From: Paractinoplanes ferrugineus
GTDB taxonomy: Bacteria > Actinomycetota > Actinomycetes > Mycobacteriales > Micromonosporaceae
Length of the DNA stretch: 36,972 bases
Direction: 5' to 3'
NCBI RefSeq assembly: GCF_016862195.1
Contig: NZ_BOMM01000053.1
Span: 1 to 36,972, forward strand
Translations under genes and position numbers: made by a program
Shown: positions 24,090-32,687 of the stretch, piece by piece
How positions within the stretch are numbered: the stretch's first letter is position 1
Layout of the letters: each line of letters begins with the position of its first letter
Notes under the pieces: generated by a model
Database searches by the model: none
What the model was told of the DNA's origin: nothing
The model's input: the letters and a program-made list of their open reading frames with translations, nothing else

Positions 24090-24095
24090 GAGGTC

Positions 24096-24809
24096 GTGAG
24101 TGTGCGGCTGCCAGTATTCCCGCTGGGTACGGTGCTGTTCCCCGGCCTGGTGCTGCCCCTGCACATCTTCGAGGAGCGGTACCGCTCGCTGGTTCGCGAG
24201 CTGGTGGCCAGCCCCGAGGACGGCCCGCACGAGTTCGGCGTGGTCACCTTGCGCCGCGGTGTCGAGGCCCCGTCCCCCGCCCCGGCCGGCGACGACGACC
24301 CGGCCCCCGAGCCCGCCCCGATCAAGGCCGACGACCTCTACCCGGTCGGCTGCACCGCCGAGCTGCGCCAGGTCACCGAGCTGCCCGACGGCCGCTTCGA
24401 CATCATGACGGTCGGCCGCCGCCGGTTCACCGTCCTCGAGGTGCGCCGGGGCCCCGAGCCCTACCTGACCGCCGAGATCGACTGGCTGCCCGACGACCCG
24501 CCCGACGAGCTGGCCGAGCAGCTGGCCCCGCGCGCCCTCGCCGCCTTCCGCACCTACCTCGACCTGCTGCGCCCCGACACCGAGGTGCTCGACGCGGTCC
24601 CCACCGACCCGACCGTGCTGTCCCACCTGATCGCCGCGACCGCCCAGCTGACCACCGACGAGCGGCAACTGCTGCTGGCCGCCCCCGACACCGCGAGCCG
24701 CCTGCGCACCGAGCTGAAACTGCTCAACCGCGAAGCCGGCCTGCTCGCCAAGGTCCGCGCCGTCCCGGTCCCCCTGTCCGACCTGGCCCGCCCCGCCAGC
24801 CCGAACTGA
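24096..24809 (+). CDS. LON substrate-binding domain protein
   Basis: The 237-residue protein is a stand-alone Lon N-terminal (LON/PUA-like) domain. It opens LPVFPLGTVLFPGLVLPLHIFEERY and carries GCTAELRQVTELPDGRFDIMTVGRRRF in its centre. The ATPase and protease parts of Lon are absent, as in other single-domain actinobacterial members whose role is unknown. An insert at residues 57-77 is rich in Pro, Ala and Asp. The GTG start is set by a well-placed promoter 6 nt upstream. It is divergent from hisD and appears monocistronic. Confidence 0.9.
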   Translation: MSVRLPVFPLGTVLFPGLVLPLHIFEERYRSLVRELVASPEDGPHEFGVVTLRRGVEAPSPAPAGDDDPAPEPAPIKADDLYPVGCTAELRQVTELPDGRFDIMTVGRRRFTVLEVRRGPEPYLTAEIDWLPDDPPDELAEQLAPRALAAFRTYLDLLRPDTEVLDAVPTDPTVLSHLIAATAQLTTDERQLLLAAPDTASRLRTELKLLNREAGLLAKVRAVPVPLSDLARPASPN

Positions 24810-24873
24810 CCCCACCCCACCCCACCCGCGGCCCGGCCCGGCCCGCTTACAGCCGCCGCCCCGGCCGCGGCCT

Positions 24874-24912
24874 GGCACCGGCACCGGCACCGGCACCGGC
24901 ACCGGCACCGGC
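24874..24912. repeat. GGCACC hexanucleotide tandem repeat
   Basis: Six and a half exact copies of GGCACC. On the minus strand it would read as alternating Val-Pro or similar dipeptides, but no gene is supported there. Slippage should make the copy number variable between strains. Confidence 0.9.
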
Positions 24913-24980
24913 ATGCTGACCGCTGCCCGCCCGGGAACGCTCGCCGCCCCGCCCGAGCGGAGCGCACGCTGCGTCGGCCC

Positions 24981-25148
24981 GCCGGGAGCACGCCTGACAC
25001 CGAGAACGTCTCCGCCACATCGACCGCTGCCCCGCCATCCGGGAGCGCACGCTTCGTCGAACCGGCCGGAGGTGCGCCCGACACCGGGAAGACCGGCGCT
25101 ACATCGCCCGCTGCCCCGCCACCCGGGACCGCACGCTGCTCCGAAACC
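24981..25148. repeat. Imperfect 84-bp tandem duplication
   Basis: Two copies of about 84 bp (24981-25064 and 25065-25148) share segments such as CCGCTGCCCCGCCA and GCGCACGCT-like blocks at the same spacing. A third, partial and more diverged copy precedes them (about 24921-24980). The origin is unknown; it resembles a minisatellite more than a gene. Confidence 0.6.
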
Positions 25149-25259
25149 CGAAAAGGACAGCCGCCGCGGCACCGGGAAGGTGACGCGGCGGCGGAAGATC
25201 AACGCGGCGCGGCGAGCCCGCTACGGCCGACAGCCGACAGCCCCGTGCCGCCCGCGCAA

Positions 25260-25279
25260 GCCGGCTCCGGCTAGCCGGC
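25260..25279 (-). terminator. Hairpin overlapping the membrane protein stop codon
   Basis: GCCGGCT (25260-25266) pairs with AGCCGGC (25273-25279) around a 6-nt loop. It lies at the end of the dnaE-membrane protein transcript and could terminate it. It has no U-tract. Confidence 0.4.
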
Positions 25280-26251
25280 CGACGGCCCCGGACCCGGCTG
25301 CCCGACCCCGGCCGGCCCCGCCGGCCGTTCGAGGCGCGGCTGCCCCGGACCCGGCTGCCCTGGACCCGGCTGCCCCAAGCCCGACTGTCCTGGACCCGGC
25401 TGTGCCAAGCCCGACTGTCCCGGACCCGGCTGCTCCAGGCCCGGCTGTCCCGGACCCGGCTGTGCCAAGCCCGGCTGCCCCGGAGCCGGCTGCTCGAGAC
25501 CCGGTTGCCCCCAGCCCGGCTGCTCCAGGCCCGACTGTCCCGGACCCGGCTGCGCCAGGCCCGGCCGGGCCTGGGTGGGGTCGGGCCAGCCGTCCTCGGT
25601 CGTGGGGGTGTTGGGTCCGTAGCCCGGGCGCGCGCCCGGCTGGTCCAGGTCGGGGTCGTTCGACCAGCCGGAGAGCAGGGTCAGCACGATGGCGGCGGCG
25701 AAGGCGGGCACCAGCAGCGGGCCGGTCGAGTGGACCTCGGGCGGGGCCAGGAAGGTGGCGCCCTTGCCGGCAGTCTCGCTCCAGTGCCGGTAGTCGTCGC
25801 GGCCGATCATCTCGCCGATCCACGGGGCGACCAGGTAGCCCGCGCCGAGGGCGCCGGCCACGACGCCGAGCAGCAGGAACGGTCCGCGGTCGCGGCGCAT
25901 CAGCATCCACGCGGCGATCCCGACGAGCAGCCCGAAGCCGAGGCCGAGCAAGGTGTACCAGCCGTCGGCGGCAATGTACTCCTCCGGGGAGGAGTCGTTG
26001 ATGACGATGCCGGAGCCGGTGTTGATGACCGGCACCGACGGCGCCAGCCAGGCCCAGAGGAGGCCGAACGGGGCGCCGAGCGCGAGCACCGCGGCCGCGC
26101 CGAGCACCGTGGCCAGGGCGGTGCGCCGCCACGGCCGGCGCGGGGTGCGACTCAGCTCCCACCAGCGGGCCGCGGCCACCGCCTCGGGCTCGGGCTCAGG
26201 CCCGAAGGGATGGGCGAGCCCGTAACCGGACGGCTCCTCGTTCGGATTCAC
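25271..26251 (-). CDS. Four-span membrane protein with Gly-Pro-Gln repeat tail
   Basis: The 326-residue protein has a short acidic N-terminus, about four membrane helices (near 44-70, 97-115, 123-143 and 177-195) and a long low-complexity C-terminus (about 205-326). The tail is built on units like GLAQPGPGQS, repeated about ten times with small changes. The membrane part vaguely recalls the actinobacterial DUF2567 group, but I am not sure. The GTG at 26251 has AGGA 8 nt upstream and starts 22 nt after the dnaE stop, so it is probably co-transcribed with dnaE. The tail should be disordered and may vary in length between strains. Confidence 0.75.
   Translation of the reverse strand: MNPNEEPSGYGLAHPFGPEPEPEAVAAARWWELSRTPRRPWRRTALATVLGAAAVLALGAPFGLLWAWLAPSVPVINTGSGIVINDSSPEEYIAADGWYTLLGLGFGLLVGIAAWMLMRRDRGPFLLLGVVAGALGAGYLVAPWIGEMIGRDDYRHWSETAGKGATFLAPPEVHSTGPLLVPAFAAAIVLTLLSGWSNDPDLDQPGARPGYGPNTPTTEDGWPDPTQARPGLAQPGPGQSGLEQPGWGQPGLEQPAPGQPGLAQPGPGQPGLEQPGPGQSGLAQPGPGQSGLGQPGPGQPGPGQPRLERPAGPAGVGQPGPGPSAG
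25352..25565 (-). repeat. Degenerate 27-30 bp tandem repeats in the membrane protein tail
   Basis: Units built on GACCCGGCTGTGCCAAGCCC-like sequence alternate in register, each encoding about ten residues rich in Gly, Pro, Gln and Leu. All stay in frame. Confidence 0.75.
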
Positions 26252-26273
26252 CCTACGATCCTGCCAGGTCCGG

Positions 26274-29200
26274 TCAGGCCACGGCGGAGGGGCCGAGGAT
26301 GGTTTTCAGGTCGGCGCGCAACGCGGGCGTGGGCGCGACCCGGACCGCGCCGAGCCGCAGCACCGTGGTGCGGCTGCCGTTCTGCAGATGGACGTGCACC
26401 TCGGCGTCGCCCGGGTGGCTGACCAGGATGTCCTTCAGCTCACTCACCAGCGGCGGCGTGCACCGGGTGATCGGCATGGTCAGGGTGATCGGCTTGCTGT
26501 CCGGGTTGTGGGTGACGTCCGGCATCGACATGTCCATCGCCATGATGCGCGGGGTGTCGTCACGCCTGTCGACCCGGCCCTTCACCACCACGATCGCGTC
26601 CTCGGCGATGTACTGGCCGATCACCTCGTACGTGTTGGGGAAGAACAGCGCCTCGACCCCACCGGCCAGGTCCTCGAGGGTGGCCGAGGCCCAGGCCCGG
26701 CCCTGCTTGGTGATCCGCCGCTGCACGCCGGTGAGGATGCCGGCGAGCGTGACGATCTGGCCGTCGGGCACCGACCCCTCCTCGTTGAGCGAGGCGATGG
26801 TGGTGTCGGCCGCGTTGGCCAGCAGCTGCTCGAGGCCGGCGAGCGGGTGGTCGGAGACGTAGAGGCCGAGCATCTCGCGCTCGAAGGCCAGTTTGTCGCG
26901 CTTGTCCCACTCGCTGTCGCCGATGGTCGGCATGGCGACGGTCGCCGCACTGCCGCCGTCGGTGTCGCCGAACGCCCCGAACAGGTCGAACTGGCCGGCC
27001 GCCTCGTTGCGCTTGACATCGGCGTACGCGTCGATCGCCTCGGCATGCACGCCGAGCAGGCCCTTGCGGCTGTGCCCCATCGAGTCGAACGCGCCCGCCT
27101 TGATCAGGGATTCGATCGTCTTCTTGTTGCAGGCGACCGCGTCGACCTTGGACAGGAAGTCGTAGAAATCCCGATACTTGCCCTTGCCGCCCTCGGGCAC
27201 CGGCCGGCGGCACCGGGCGATCGCCTCGACCACGTTGTGCCCGACGTTGCGGACCGCGGCGAGACCGAACCGGATGTCGGTGCCGACCGGGGTGAACGGC
27301 CCGGCGCTCTCGTTGACGTCGGGCGGGAGGACCTGGATGCCCATGCGCCGGCACTCGGCCAGGTACATCGCCATCTTGTCCTTGTCGTCGCCGACGCTGG
27401 TGAGCAGACCGGCCATGTATTCGGCCGGGTAGTGCGCCTTGAGGTAGGCGGTCCAGTAGGACACCAGACCGTACGCCGCGGAGTGGGCCTTGTTGAAGGC
27501 GTAGCCGGCGAACGGGACCAGCACGTCCCACACCGCCTGGATCGCCTCCTTGGAGTAGCCGCGCTCCATGCATCCCGCCTGGAAGGGGCCGAACTCCTTG
27601 TCGAGGATCTCCTTCTTCTTCTTACCCATGGCGCGGCGCAGCAGGTCGGCCTGGCCGAGCGAGTAGCCGGCGAGGATCTGCGCGGCGCGCTGCACCTGCT
27701 CCTGGTAGACGATCAGCCCGTACGTCGGCTCGAGGATCTCCCGCAGCGGCTCCTCGAGCTGCGGGTGGATCGGGGTGATCTCCTGCAGCTTGTTCTTGCG
27801 CAGCGCGTAGTTGGTGTGCGAGTCGACGCCCATCGGGCCGGGCCGGTAGAGCGCCAGCACCGCGGAGATGTCCTCGAAGTTGTCCGGCTTCATCAGCCGC
27901 AGCAGCGAACGCATCGGGCCGCCGTCGAGCTGGAACACGCCCAGGGTGTCGCCGCGCGCCAGCAGGTCGTACGCCTTCGGGTCGTCCAGCGGCAGCGCCA
28001 GCAGGTCGAGCTTGGCACCGTGGTTGAGCTCGATGTTCTTGTTGGCGTCGTCGATGATCGTCAGGTTGCGCAGGCCCAGGAAGTCCATCTTGAGCAGGCC
28101 GAGCGTCTCGCAGGTCGGATAGTCGAACTGCGTGATGATCACGCCGTCGGCGGGCCGCCGCGTCAGCGGGATGTGATCGATGATCGGCTCGGCGCTCATG
28201 ATGACGCCGGCCGCGTGCACACCGGTCTGCCGGATCAGGCCCTCGATCCCGCGCGCGGTGTCGATCACCTTCTTGACGTCGGGGTTCTGCTCGTACAGCG
28301 TGCGGACCTCGCCGGCCTCGCTGTAGCGCTTGTGGTCCTTGTCGAAGATGCCGGACAGCGGGATGCCCTTGCCCATGACGTCCGGCGGCATCGCCTTGGT
28401 GATCTGGTCGCCGACCGAGTAGGGGAAGCCCAGCACCCGGGCCGAGTCCTTGATCGCGGCCTTCGCCTTGATCGTGCCGAACGTGGCGATCTGCGCGACC
28501 TTGTCCTCGCCCCAGCGGTCGGTCACGTACTTGATGACCTCACCGCGCCGGCGCTCGTCGAAGTCGATGTCGACATCGGGCATCGAGATGCGCTCGGGGT
28601 TGAGGAACCGCTCGAAGATCAGCCCGTGCGGCAGCGGATCGAGGTCGGTGATGCCCATCGCGTACGCGATCAGGGAGCCCGCCGCCGAGCCACGGCCCGG
28701 ACCGACCGCGATGCCGTTGCGCTTGGACCACTGGATGAAGTCGGCGACCACCAGGAAGTAGGACGGGAAGCCCATCTGGATGATCACACCCAGTTCGTAT
28801 TCCGCCTGCTTGATGTGGGTCTCGGGGATGCCGTCGGGGAACCGGTTGCGCAGGCCCTGGAAGGCGACCTCGCGGAAGTACTCCTCCTCGGTGCGGCCCT
28901 CGGGGATCGGGAACCGGGGCATCAGGTTCTTGAAGGTGAACATGCCCTCGGTGTCGACCTTCTCGGCCACCAGCAGCGTGCTGCGGCAGCCCTCCTGCCA
29001 GGCGTCGGAGGAGTCGACGGCGCGCATCTGGTCGGCCGACTTGACGAAGTAGCCGTTGCCGTCGAAGCGGAACCGGTTGGGGTCGGCGACGTTGCTGCCG
29101 GTCTGCACGCACAGCAGCACGTCGTGCGCCGCGGCCTGCTCCTCGAACGTGTAGTGCGAGTCGTTGGTGACCAACGGCCGGATGCCGAGTTTCTTGCCGA

Positions 29201-29822
29201 TCTCGAGCAGCCCGTCACGGACCCGCTTCTCGATCTCCAGACCGTGGTCCATGATCTCGAGGAAGTAGTTGTCCTTGCCCAGGGCCTCCTGGTAACGGGC
29301 GGCCGACGCGAGCGCCTCGTCGAACTGGCCGAGCCGCAGCCGGGTCTGCACCACCCCGGAGGGGCAGCCGGTGGTGCCCATGATGCCCTCGGCGTGCTCG
29401 GCGATGATCTCGAAGTCCATCCGGGGGTATTTACCGAGCTGGCCCTCGATGGAGGCCCGCGAGTTGAGCCGGAACAGGTTCTTGAGGCCGACGGCGTTGC
29501 GCGCCCACATCGTCATGTGGGTGTAGGCGCCGTTGCCGGAGATGTCGTCGCTCTTCTGCTCGGGGCGGCCCCACTTGATGCGGCTCTTGGTGAGCCGCGA
29601 CTCGGGGGCGACGTAGGCCTCGACGCCGATCACCGGGGTGACACCGGCCGCCTTGGCCTGGGTGTAGAAGTCGTAGGCCCCGTGCATGTTGCCGTGGTCG
29701 GTGATGGCCGCGCCCGGCATGCCGAGCCGGGCCGCCTCGCCGAGCAGATCCTTGACCCGGGCGGCACCGTCGAGCATCGAATACTCGGTGTGCACGTGGA
29801 GATGCACGAACGAGTCGGACAC
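26274..29822 (-). CDS. dnaE: DNA polymerase III alpha subunit (DnaE1)
   Basis: The 1182-residue replicative polymerase begins with a PHP domain (HLHVHTEYSMLDGA, ITDHGNMHG, TNDSHY). Most of its metal-binding residues look intact, which in actinobacteria is linked to built-in 3'-5' proofreading. The polymerase aspartates are in PDVDIDFDERRR (Asp416, Asp418, near 415-426) and KMDFLGLRNL (Asp580). Helix-hairpin-helix and OB-fold regions follow (GILTGVQRRITKQGRAWA). Length and order match DnaE1 rather than DnaE2. It starts with GTG, with AAGGGGG upstream and a TAGAGT element at 29856-29861. The membrane protein gene lies directly downstream. Confidence 0.97.
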   Translation of the reverse strand: MSDSFVHLHVHTEYSMLDGAARVKDLLGEAARLGMPGAAITDHGNMHGAYDFYTQAKAAGVTPVIGVEAYVAPESRLTKSRIKWGRPEQKSDDISGNGAYTHMTMWARNAVGLKNLFRLNSRASIEGQLGKYPRMDFEIIAEHAEGIMGTTGCPSGVVQTRLRLGQFDEALASAARYQEALGKDNYFLEIMDHGLEIEKRVRDGLLEIGKKLGIRPLVTNDSHYTFEEQAAAHDVLLCVQTGSNVADPNRFRFDGNGYFVKSADQMRAVDSSDAWQEGCRSTLLVAEKVDTEGMFTFKNLMPRFPIPEGRTEEEYFREVAFQGLRNRFPDGIPETHIKQAEYELGVIIQMGFPSYFLVVADFIQWSKRNGIAVGPGRGSAAGSLIAYAMGITDLDPLPHGLIFERFLNPERISMPDVDIDFDERRRGEVIKYVTDRWGEDKVAQIATFGTIKAKAAIKDSARVLGFPYSVGDQITKAMPPDVMGKGIPLSGIFDKDHKRYSEAGEVRTLYEQNPDVKKVIDTARGIEGLIRQTGVHAAGVIMSAEPIIDHIPLTRRPADGVIITQFDYPTCETLGLLKMDFLGLRNLTIIDDANKNIELNHGAKLDLLALPLDDPKAYDLLARGDTLGVFQLDGGPMRSLLRLMKPDNFEDISAVLALYRPGPMGVDSHTNYALRKNKLQEITPIHPQLEEPLREILEPTYGLIVYQEQVQRAAQILAGYSLGQADLLRRAMGKKKKEILDKEFGPFQAGCMERGYSKEAIQAVWDVLVPFAGYAFNKAHSAAYGLVSYWTAYLKAHYPAEYMAGLLTSVGDDKDKMAMYLAECRRMGIQVLPPDVNESAGPFTPVGTDIRFGLAAVRNVGHNVVEAIARCRRPVPEGGKGKYRDFYDFLSKVDAVACNKKTIESLIKAGAFDSMGHSRKGLLGVHAEAIDAYADVKRNEAAGQFDLFGAFGDTDGGSAATVAMPTIGDSEWDKRDKLAFEREMLGLYVSDHPLAGLEQLLANAADTTIASLNEEGSVPDGQIVTLAGILTGVQRRITKQGRAWASATLEDLAGGVEALFFPNTYEVIGQYIAEDAIVVVKGRVDRRDDTPRIMAMDMSMPDVTHNPDSKPITLTMPITRCTPPLVSELKDILVSHPGDAEVHVHLQNGSRTTVLRLGAVRVAPTPALRADLKTILGPSAVA

Positions 29823-29861
29823 CCGGGGCCCCCTTAAGTTGTGACGACCCCGGGGACTCTA
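29823..29861 (-). promoter_or_regulatory. dnaE promoter element and start-site hairpin
   Basis: On the minus strand TAGAGT (29861-29856) would start a leader of about 27 nt. In that leader CCCGGGG and CCCCGGG arms flank a loop that contains the AAGGGGG ribosome site, and the second arm touches the GTG. Formation of the stem could limit translation. Both parts are inference from pattern. Confidence 0.4.
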
Positions 29862-29896
29862 GTCCGTGGGTGCGAGAAGGACGAGCCGCCGCACCC

Positions 29897-31465
29897 TTAT
29901 TCGGCGAACGGCTCGATCATCATCGACGCCGCCTTGAGCCACGCCTGTTTGGTCTCCGGCTGCAGGTCCTGATACTCGATCGACGAGCCGACCTCGAGGG
30001 ACGGGTCGTAGGGCACCACCGCGACCCCGCGGGTGCGGGTGGCGAAGTGCTTGGCGAAGTCGGCGAGCATCGGCAGCGGACCCGGCGACGGGCACGAGAT
30101 CAACGTCACGGCGTTGGCGACCAGGTCGCCCATGCCGCTCTCGTCGAGCACGTCGAGCATCCAGTCGGCGGTGAACGCGGCGTCCTCCCGGGGCACCGTG
30201 GTGATCACCAGCTGGTCGGCCTGCCGCATCACCGTCTGCCAGTTGACGCTCTCCACGTTGTTGCCGGTGTCGACGCAGATCACGTCGTGGGTGCGGCGCA
30301 GCAGGTCCATCACCCGGCGCACGGTGCCCTGGTCGAGCCGCTGGGCGAAGCGGGGGTTCTCCTCGCCGGCCAGCACGTCGTAGGACCCGTCGGAGGCGTG
30401 CCGCAGGTAGGCGTCGAGCTCGCTGAGCAGGCCGTCCCCGTGCAGGTTCTCGATCTGCATCAGGTCGGCCAGCAGGTGCTTGATGGTCCGGGCGTGCCGG
30501 GCACTGCCGGCCCGCAGCCCGAGGGTGCCGCGCAGCTCGTTGTCGTCCCAGGCGAGCACGCCCCGGCCGCGGACGCTGCCGATGGTGGCCGCGGCCAGGA
30601 CGGTGGCGGTGGTCTTGTGCACGCCGCCCTTGGGGTTGGCGAACGCCAGCACGCGCGGCTTGCCGAGCTTGCGGCGCAGCACCGCGACGGCGCGCTCCAT
30701 CTCGCCGGCCGGCTCGGTCTGCCGCCACTCGATGCGGGCGGCGGCCGGTGAGGTGGGCGCCGGGGCCGGCGCGGGGGCGCGGACCGGGGCCGGCGCCCGG
30801 ACCGGCGCGGCCGAACCGCGGATCTGCGGGTAGTCCCGCTGCGGCGCGAGGGGAGCCGCCGGGGGCGCGGCCACGGGCGGGGCCGGCGGCGCGACCGGCG
30901 CCGAGCGAGGCGGCGGTCCCGGGCTGAAGTAGCTGTGCGGCTGTTCCGGGGCGGGCCGGCGACCGTTCGGCTCCGCATGCGGCGGCTGCTGCGGAAGCTG
31001 GCCCGGATGCGGGAGCTGCGAAAGCGGGTGCGGGACCTGGGCCGGCTGGGCGAGCGGGTACGAAGGCTGGGCGGGCGGCGGGGCCTGGCGGGACTGGTGC
31101 CGGGGGTCGAGCGGGTTGATCGGCCGCTGCGGCATGGGCCGGGGCTCGAACTGCTGCTCGGGGCCACGCTGCTCGTAGGACGACGGCTGCTCGGGGCCAC
31201 GTTGCTCGTAGGACGACGGCTGCTCGGGGCCACGCTGCTCGTAGGACGACGGCTGCTGCTGGGAGCGCGGGTCGAGCGGGTTGTAGGGCCGGCGGGTCGG
31301 CAGCGGCTGGCCGAACTGCTGCGGCGGGGCCTGCGGGATCTCCCGCTCCGGCTCGTCCGGCTGTTCCTCGGCGGCGCGCGCGCTGTGCCGGGCACGGTCG
31401 AGCAGCGCCCGCCAACGCGGGGCTGGTTCCGCAGGCCGGCCCCAGCCGGTCTCGGTCCCATCCAC
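29897..31465 (-). CDS. Proline-rich MinD/ParA-like ATPase (EspI-like layout)
   Basis: The 522-residue protein has a long disordered N-terminus (1-250, rich in Pro, Gln and Ala) and a C-terminal ParA/MinD-type ATPase domain (about 260-522). The deviant Walker A is NPKGGVHKTT (277-286), with His283 where most relatives have Gly. VDTGNN (Walker A' region) and LVITTVPRED follow. The layout resembles EspI of the mycobacterial ESX-1 locus, but no type VII secretion gene is in the window, so the role is open. Three exact SSYEQRGPEQP units occur near residue 72. The GTG has GGAGG 7 nt upstream. It lies 74 nt upstream of dnaE's start in the same direction. Confidence 0.8.
   Translation of the reverse strand: MDGTETGWGRPAEPAPRWRALLDRARHSARAAEEQPDEPEREIPQAPPQQFGQPLPTRRPYNPLDPRSQQQPSSYEQRGPEQPSSYEQRGPEQPSSYEQRGPEQQFEPRPMPQRPINPLDPRHQSRQAPPPAQPSYPLAQPAQVPHPLSQLPHPGQLPQQPPHAEPNGRRPAPEQPHSYFSPGPPPRSAPVAPPAPPVAAPPAAPLAPQRDYPQIRGSAAPVRAPAPVRAPAPAPAPTSPAAARIEWRQTEPAGEMERAVAVLRRKLGKPRVLAFANPKGGVHKTTATVLAAATIGSVRGRGVLAWDDNELRGTLGLRAGSARHARTIKHLLADLMQIENLHGDGLLSELDAYLRHASDGSYDVLAGEENPRFAQRLDQGTVRRVMDLLRRTHDVICVDTGNNVESVNWQTVMRQADQLVITTVPREDAAFTADWMLDVLDESGMGDLVANAVTLISCPSPGPLPMLADFAKHFATRTRGVAVVPYDPSLEVGSSIEYQDLQPETKQAWLKAASMMIEPFAE
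31154..31252 (-). repeat. Three near-identical 33-bp tandem repeats in the ATPase gene
   Basis: Units at 31154-31186, 31187-31219 and 31220-31252 differ at a single base and encode three in-frame copies of an 11-residue unit (EQPSSYEQRGP). Such recent expansion suggests copy number changes between strains without frameshift. Confidence 0.9.
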
Positions 31466-31683
31466 GGCTCGTCCTCCCTGCGCTTACCTACGGTGATGCG
31501 GATGCGGCTCGTTCGTCGCCCCTGACAGGCTACGGAGCGAACCCTGTTCGGGCCACTGCCCGAGCGACCAACACTGATCGGTCCGGTTGACCGGACGACG
31601 TCTCGAGGGTCGCGCTCGATCGGCCGTCCGTACGTTTCGTGGACGAGAACTCAACGGACCGGACGGCTTCCTGGAGGTGTTCG

Positions 31684-32667
31684 TCAACGGGTCGGCGCAT
31701 CCTGAGCTGCGCTCACGTCTGTTGTCGAGGGAACGGCGGCGCGCTCCTGCGGTGCCGTGGCGGAAACATCGTGCGAGGGGTCGGGGACCGCCGGTGAGGT
31801 GGAAGTCACAGGCGCTCCGGACGGAGACAGTATCGGCGCGGGCGGGCGCGAGGCAATGGCTGAACCACCGTTTGGCACAGGAATCGGAGATCCGCTCGGT
31901 TCCGCCGGAATCGTGCCCGACTGCTCCGGAAACGGCGGCCGGAACTCGGTGCGGTCGAGCTGGCGGACCTCGGCGGCGGGGTCGACGGCGCGCACCCCGG
32001 CCCGGTCGGCGACCGTCCGCAACGCGGCCGGGGTGGCATGGACCACAGCCGCGAACACACACGAGCAACCGGAGCGGTAGGCCGCGGCCTCGGCCCGCGC
32101 GGTGCCGGCCGCCGTCTCGTACGCCGTCCGCGCCCGCCGCCGGGCCGCGTCGCCGGCGTCCTGGCCCAGCCGCTGGCTGAGCCGGCGGTACTCGGCCTCC
32201 TCCTGATCGCGCTGCACCGCCGCGCCGGCCATCCCGGACAGCACGTCACCGGGCAGCTGGTAGACCGGGATGCGCACGACCTGGGTGTGCGTCCCGGCCA
32301 GCGGCACCCGGGTGTAGACCTGCGCCACCGCGGAACCGTCGAGCATGCCGGCCAGCGCGCCCGGCAGCACGTACTGCTCGAGGCTGACCAGGGCCCAGGT
32401 GGCGCCGGCGGCGGGCGCCGACGGATCGGTGAGCGCGGCCAGCTCGGCGCGGCTGGACCGGAGGTAACCGCCGACGCTCTGGCCCGGCACGACCCCGACC
32501 CGCAGGACGTCACCGGGGTCGCCGGCGCCGGGCAGTACGACCTCGCCGCGGTCCGCCCCGATGAGGCCGAGCACCAGCGTCGCGACCGCGACGACGGCCA
32601 GGCCGCTCGCGACTCGCAGCACTGCGCGGACCGGCAACGGTTCCCGCGCGGGTTCGGCGGGCCCCAC
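31684..32667 (-). CDS. Single-span exported protein of unknown function
   Basis: I do not recognise this 327-residue protein. It has a cytoplasmic N-terminus, one membrane helix (about 16-38) and an extracellular part. The first part (about 45-165) contains GVVPGQSVGGYLRSS and VYTRVPLAG, which recalls SAF-type folds of pilus or secretion chaperones only loosely. An Ala/Arg/Glu-rich helical stretch (about 150-195) follows, then a Pro/Ser/Thr-rich tail (about 240-327). Cys201 and Cys203 sit in GCSCVF. The GTG has GGGAG 8 nt upstream and begins 20 nt after the rluD stop. Downstream, 218 nt of gap precede the MinD-like ATPase gene; I see no clear promoter there. Confidence 0.65.
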   Translation of the reverse strand: MGPAEPAREPLPVRAVLRVASGLAVVAVATLVLGLIGADRGEVVLPGAGDPGDVLRVGVVPGQSVGGYLRSSRAELAALTDPSAPAAGATWALVSLEQYVLPGALAGMLDGSAVAQVYTRVPLAGTHTQVVRIPVYQLPGDVLSGMAGAAVQRDQEEAEYRRLSQRLGQDAGDAARRRARTAYETAAGTARAEAAAYRSGCSCVFAAVVHATPAALRTVADRAGVRAVDPAAEVRQLDRTEFRPPFPEQSGTIPAEPSGSPIPVPNGGSAIASRPPAPILSPSGAPVTSTSPAVPDPSHDVSATAPQERAAVPSTTDVSAAQDAPTR

Positions 32668-32687
32668 GTGACTTGCTCCCTGAGTGC

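Larger units (their letters stand above)
24810..25270. other. Repeat-rich intergenic region
   Basis: These 461 nt lie between the convergent stops of the LON-domain gene and the repeat-tailed membrane protein gene. I see no reliable gene; open frames are low-complexity. It holds a hexanucleotide tandem repeat (24874-24912) and an imperfect 84-bp tandem duplication (24981-25148), with a hairpin at its right end. Confidence 0.6.

Noticed and set aside
23983..24095. Histidine attenuator or T-box upstream of hisD
   Set aside because: No run of His codons, no T-box or terminator fold, and the promoter appears to leave no leader.
26388..29837. Very long plus-strand frame opposite dnaE
   Set aside because: High GC keeps antisense frames open; dnaE on the minus strand has all polymerase motifs.
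31154..31252. CRISPR-like array
   Set aside because: Units are directly adjacent with no spacers and encode an in-frame peptide repeat. The same applies to the 36885-36972 repeat.
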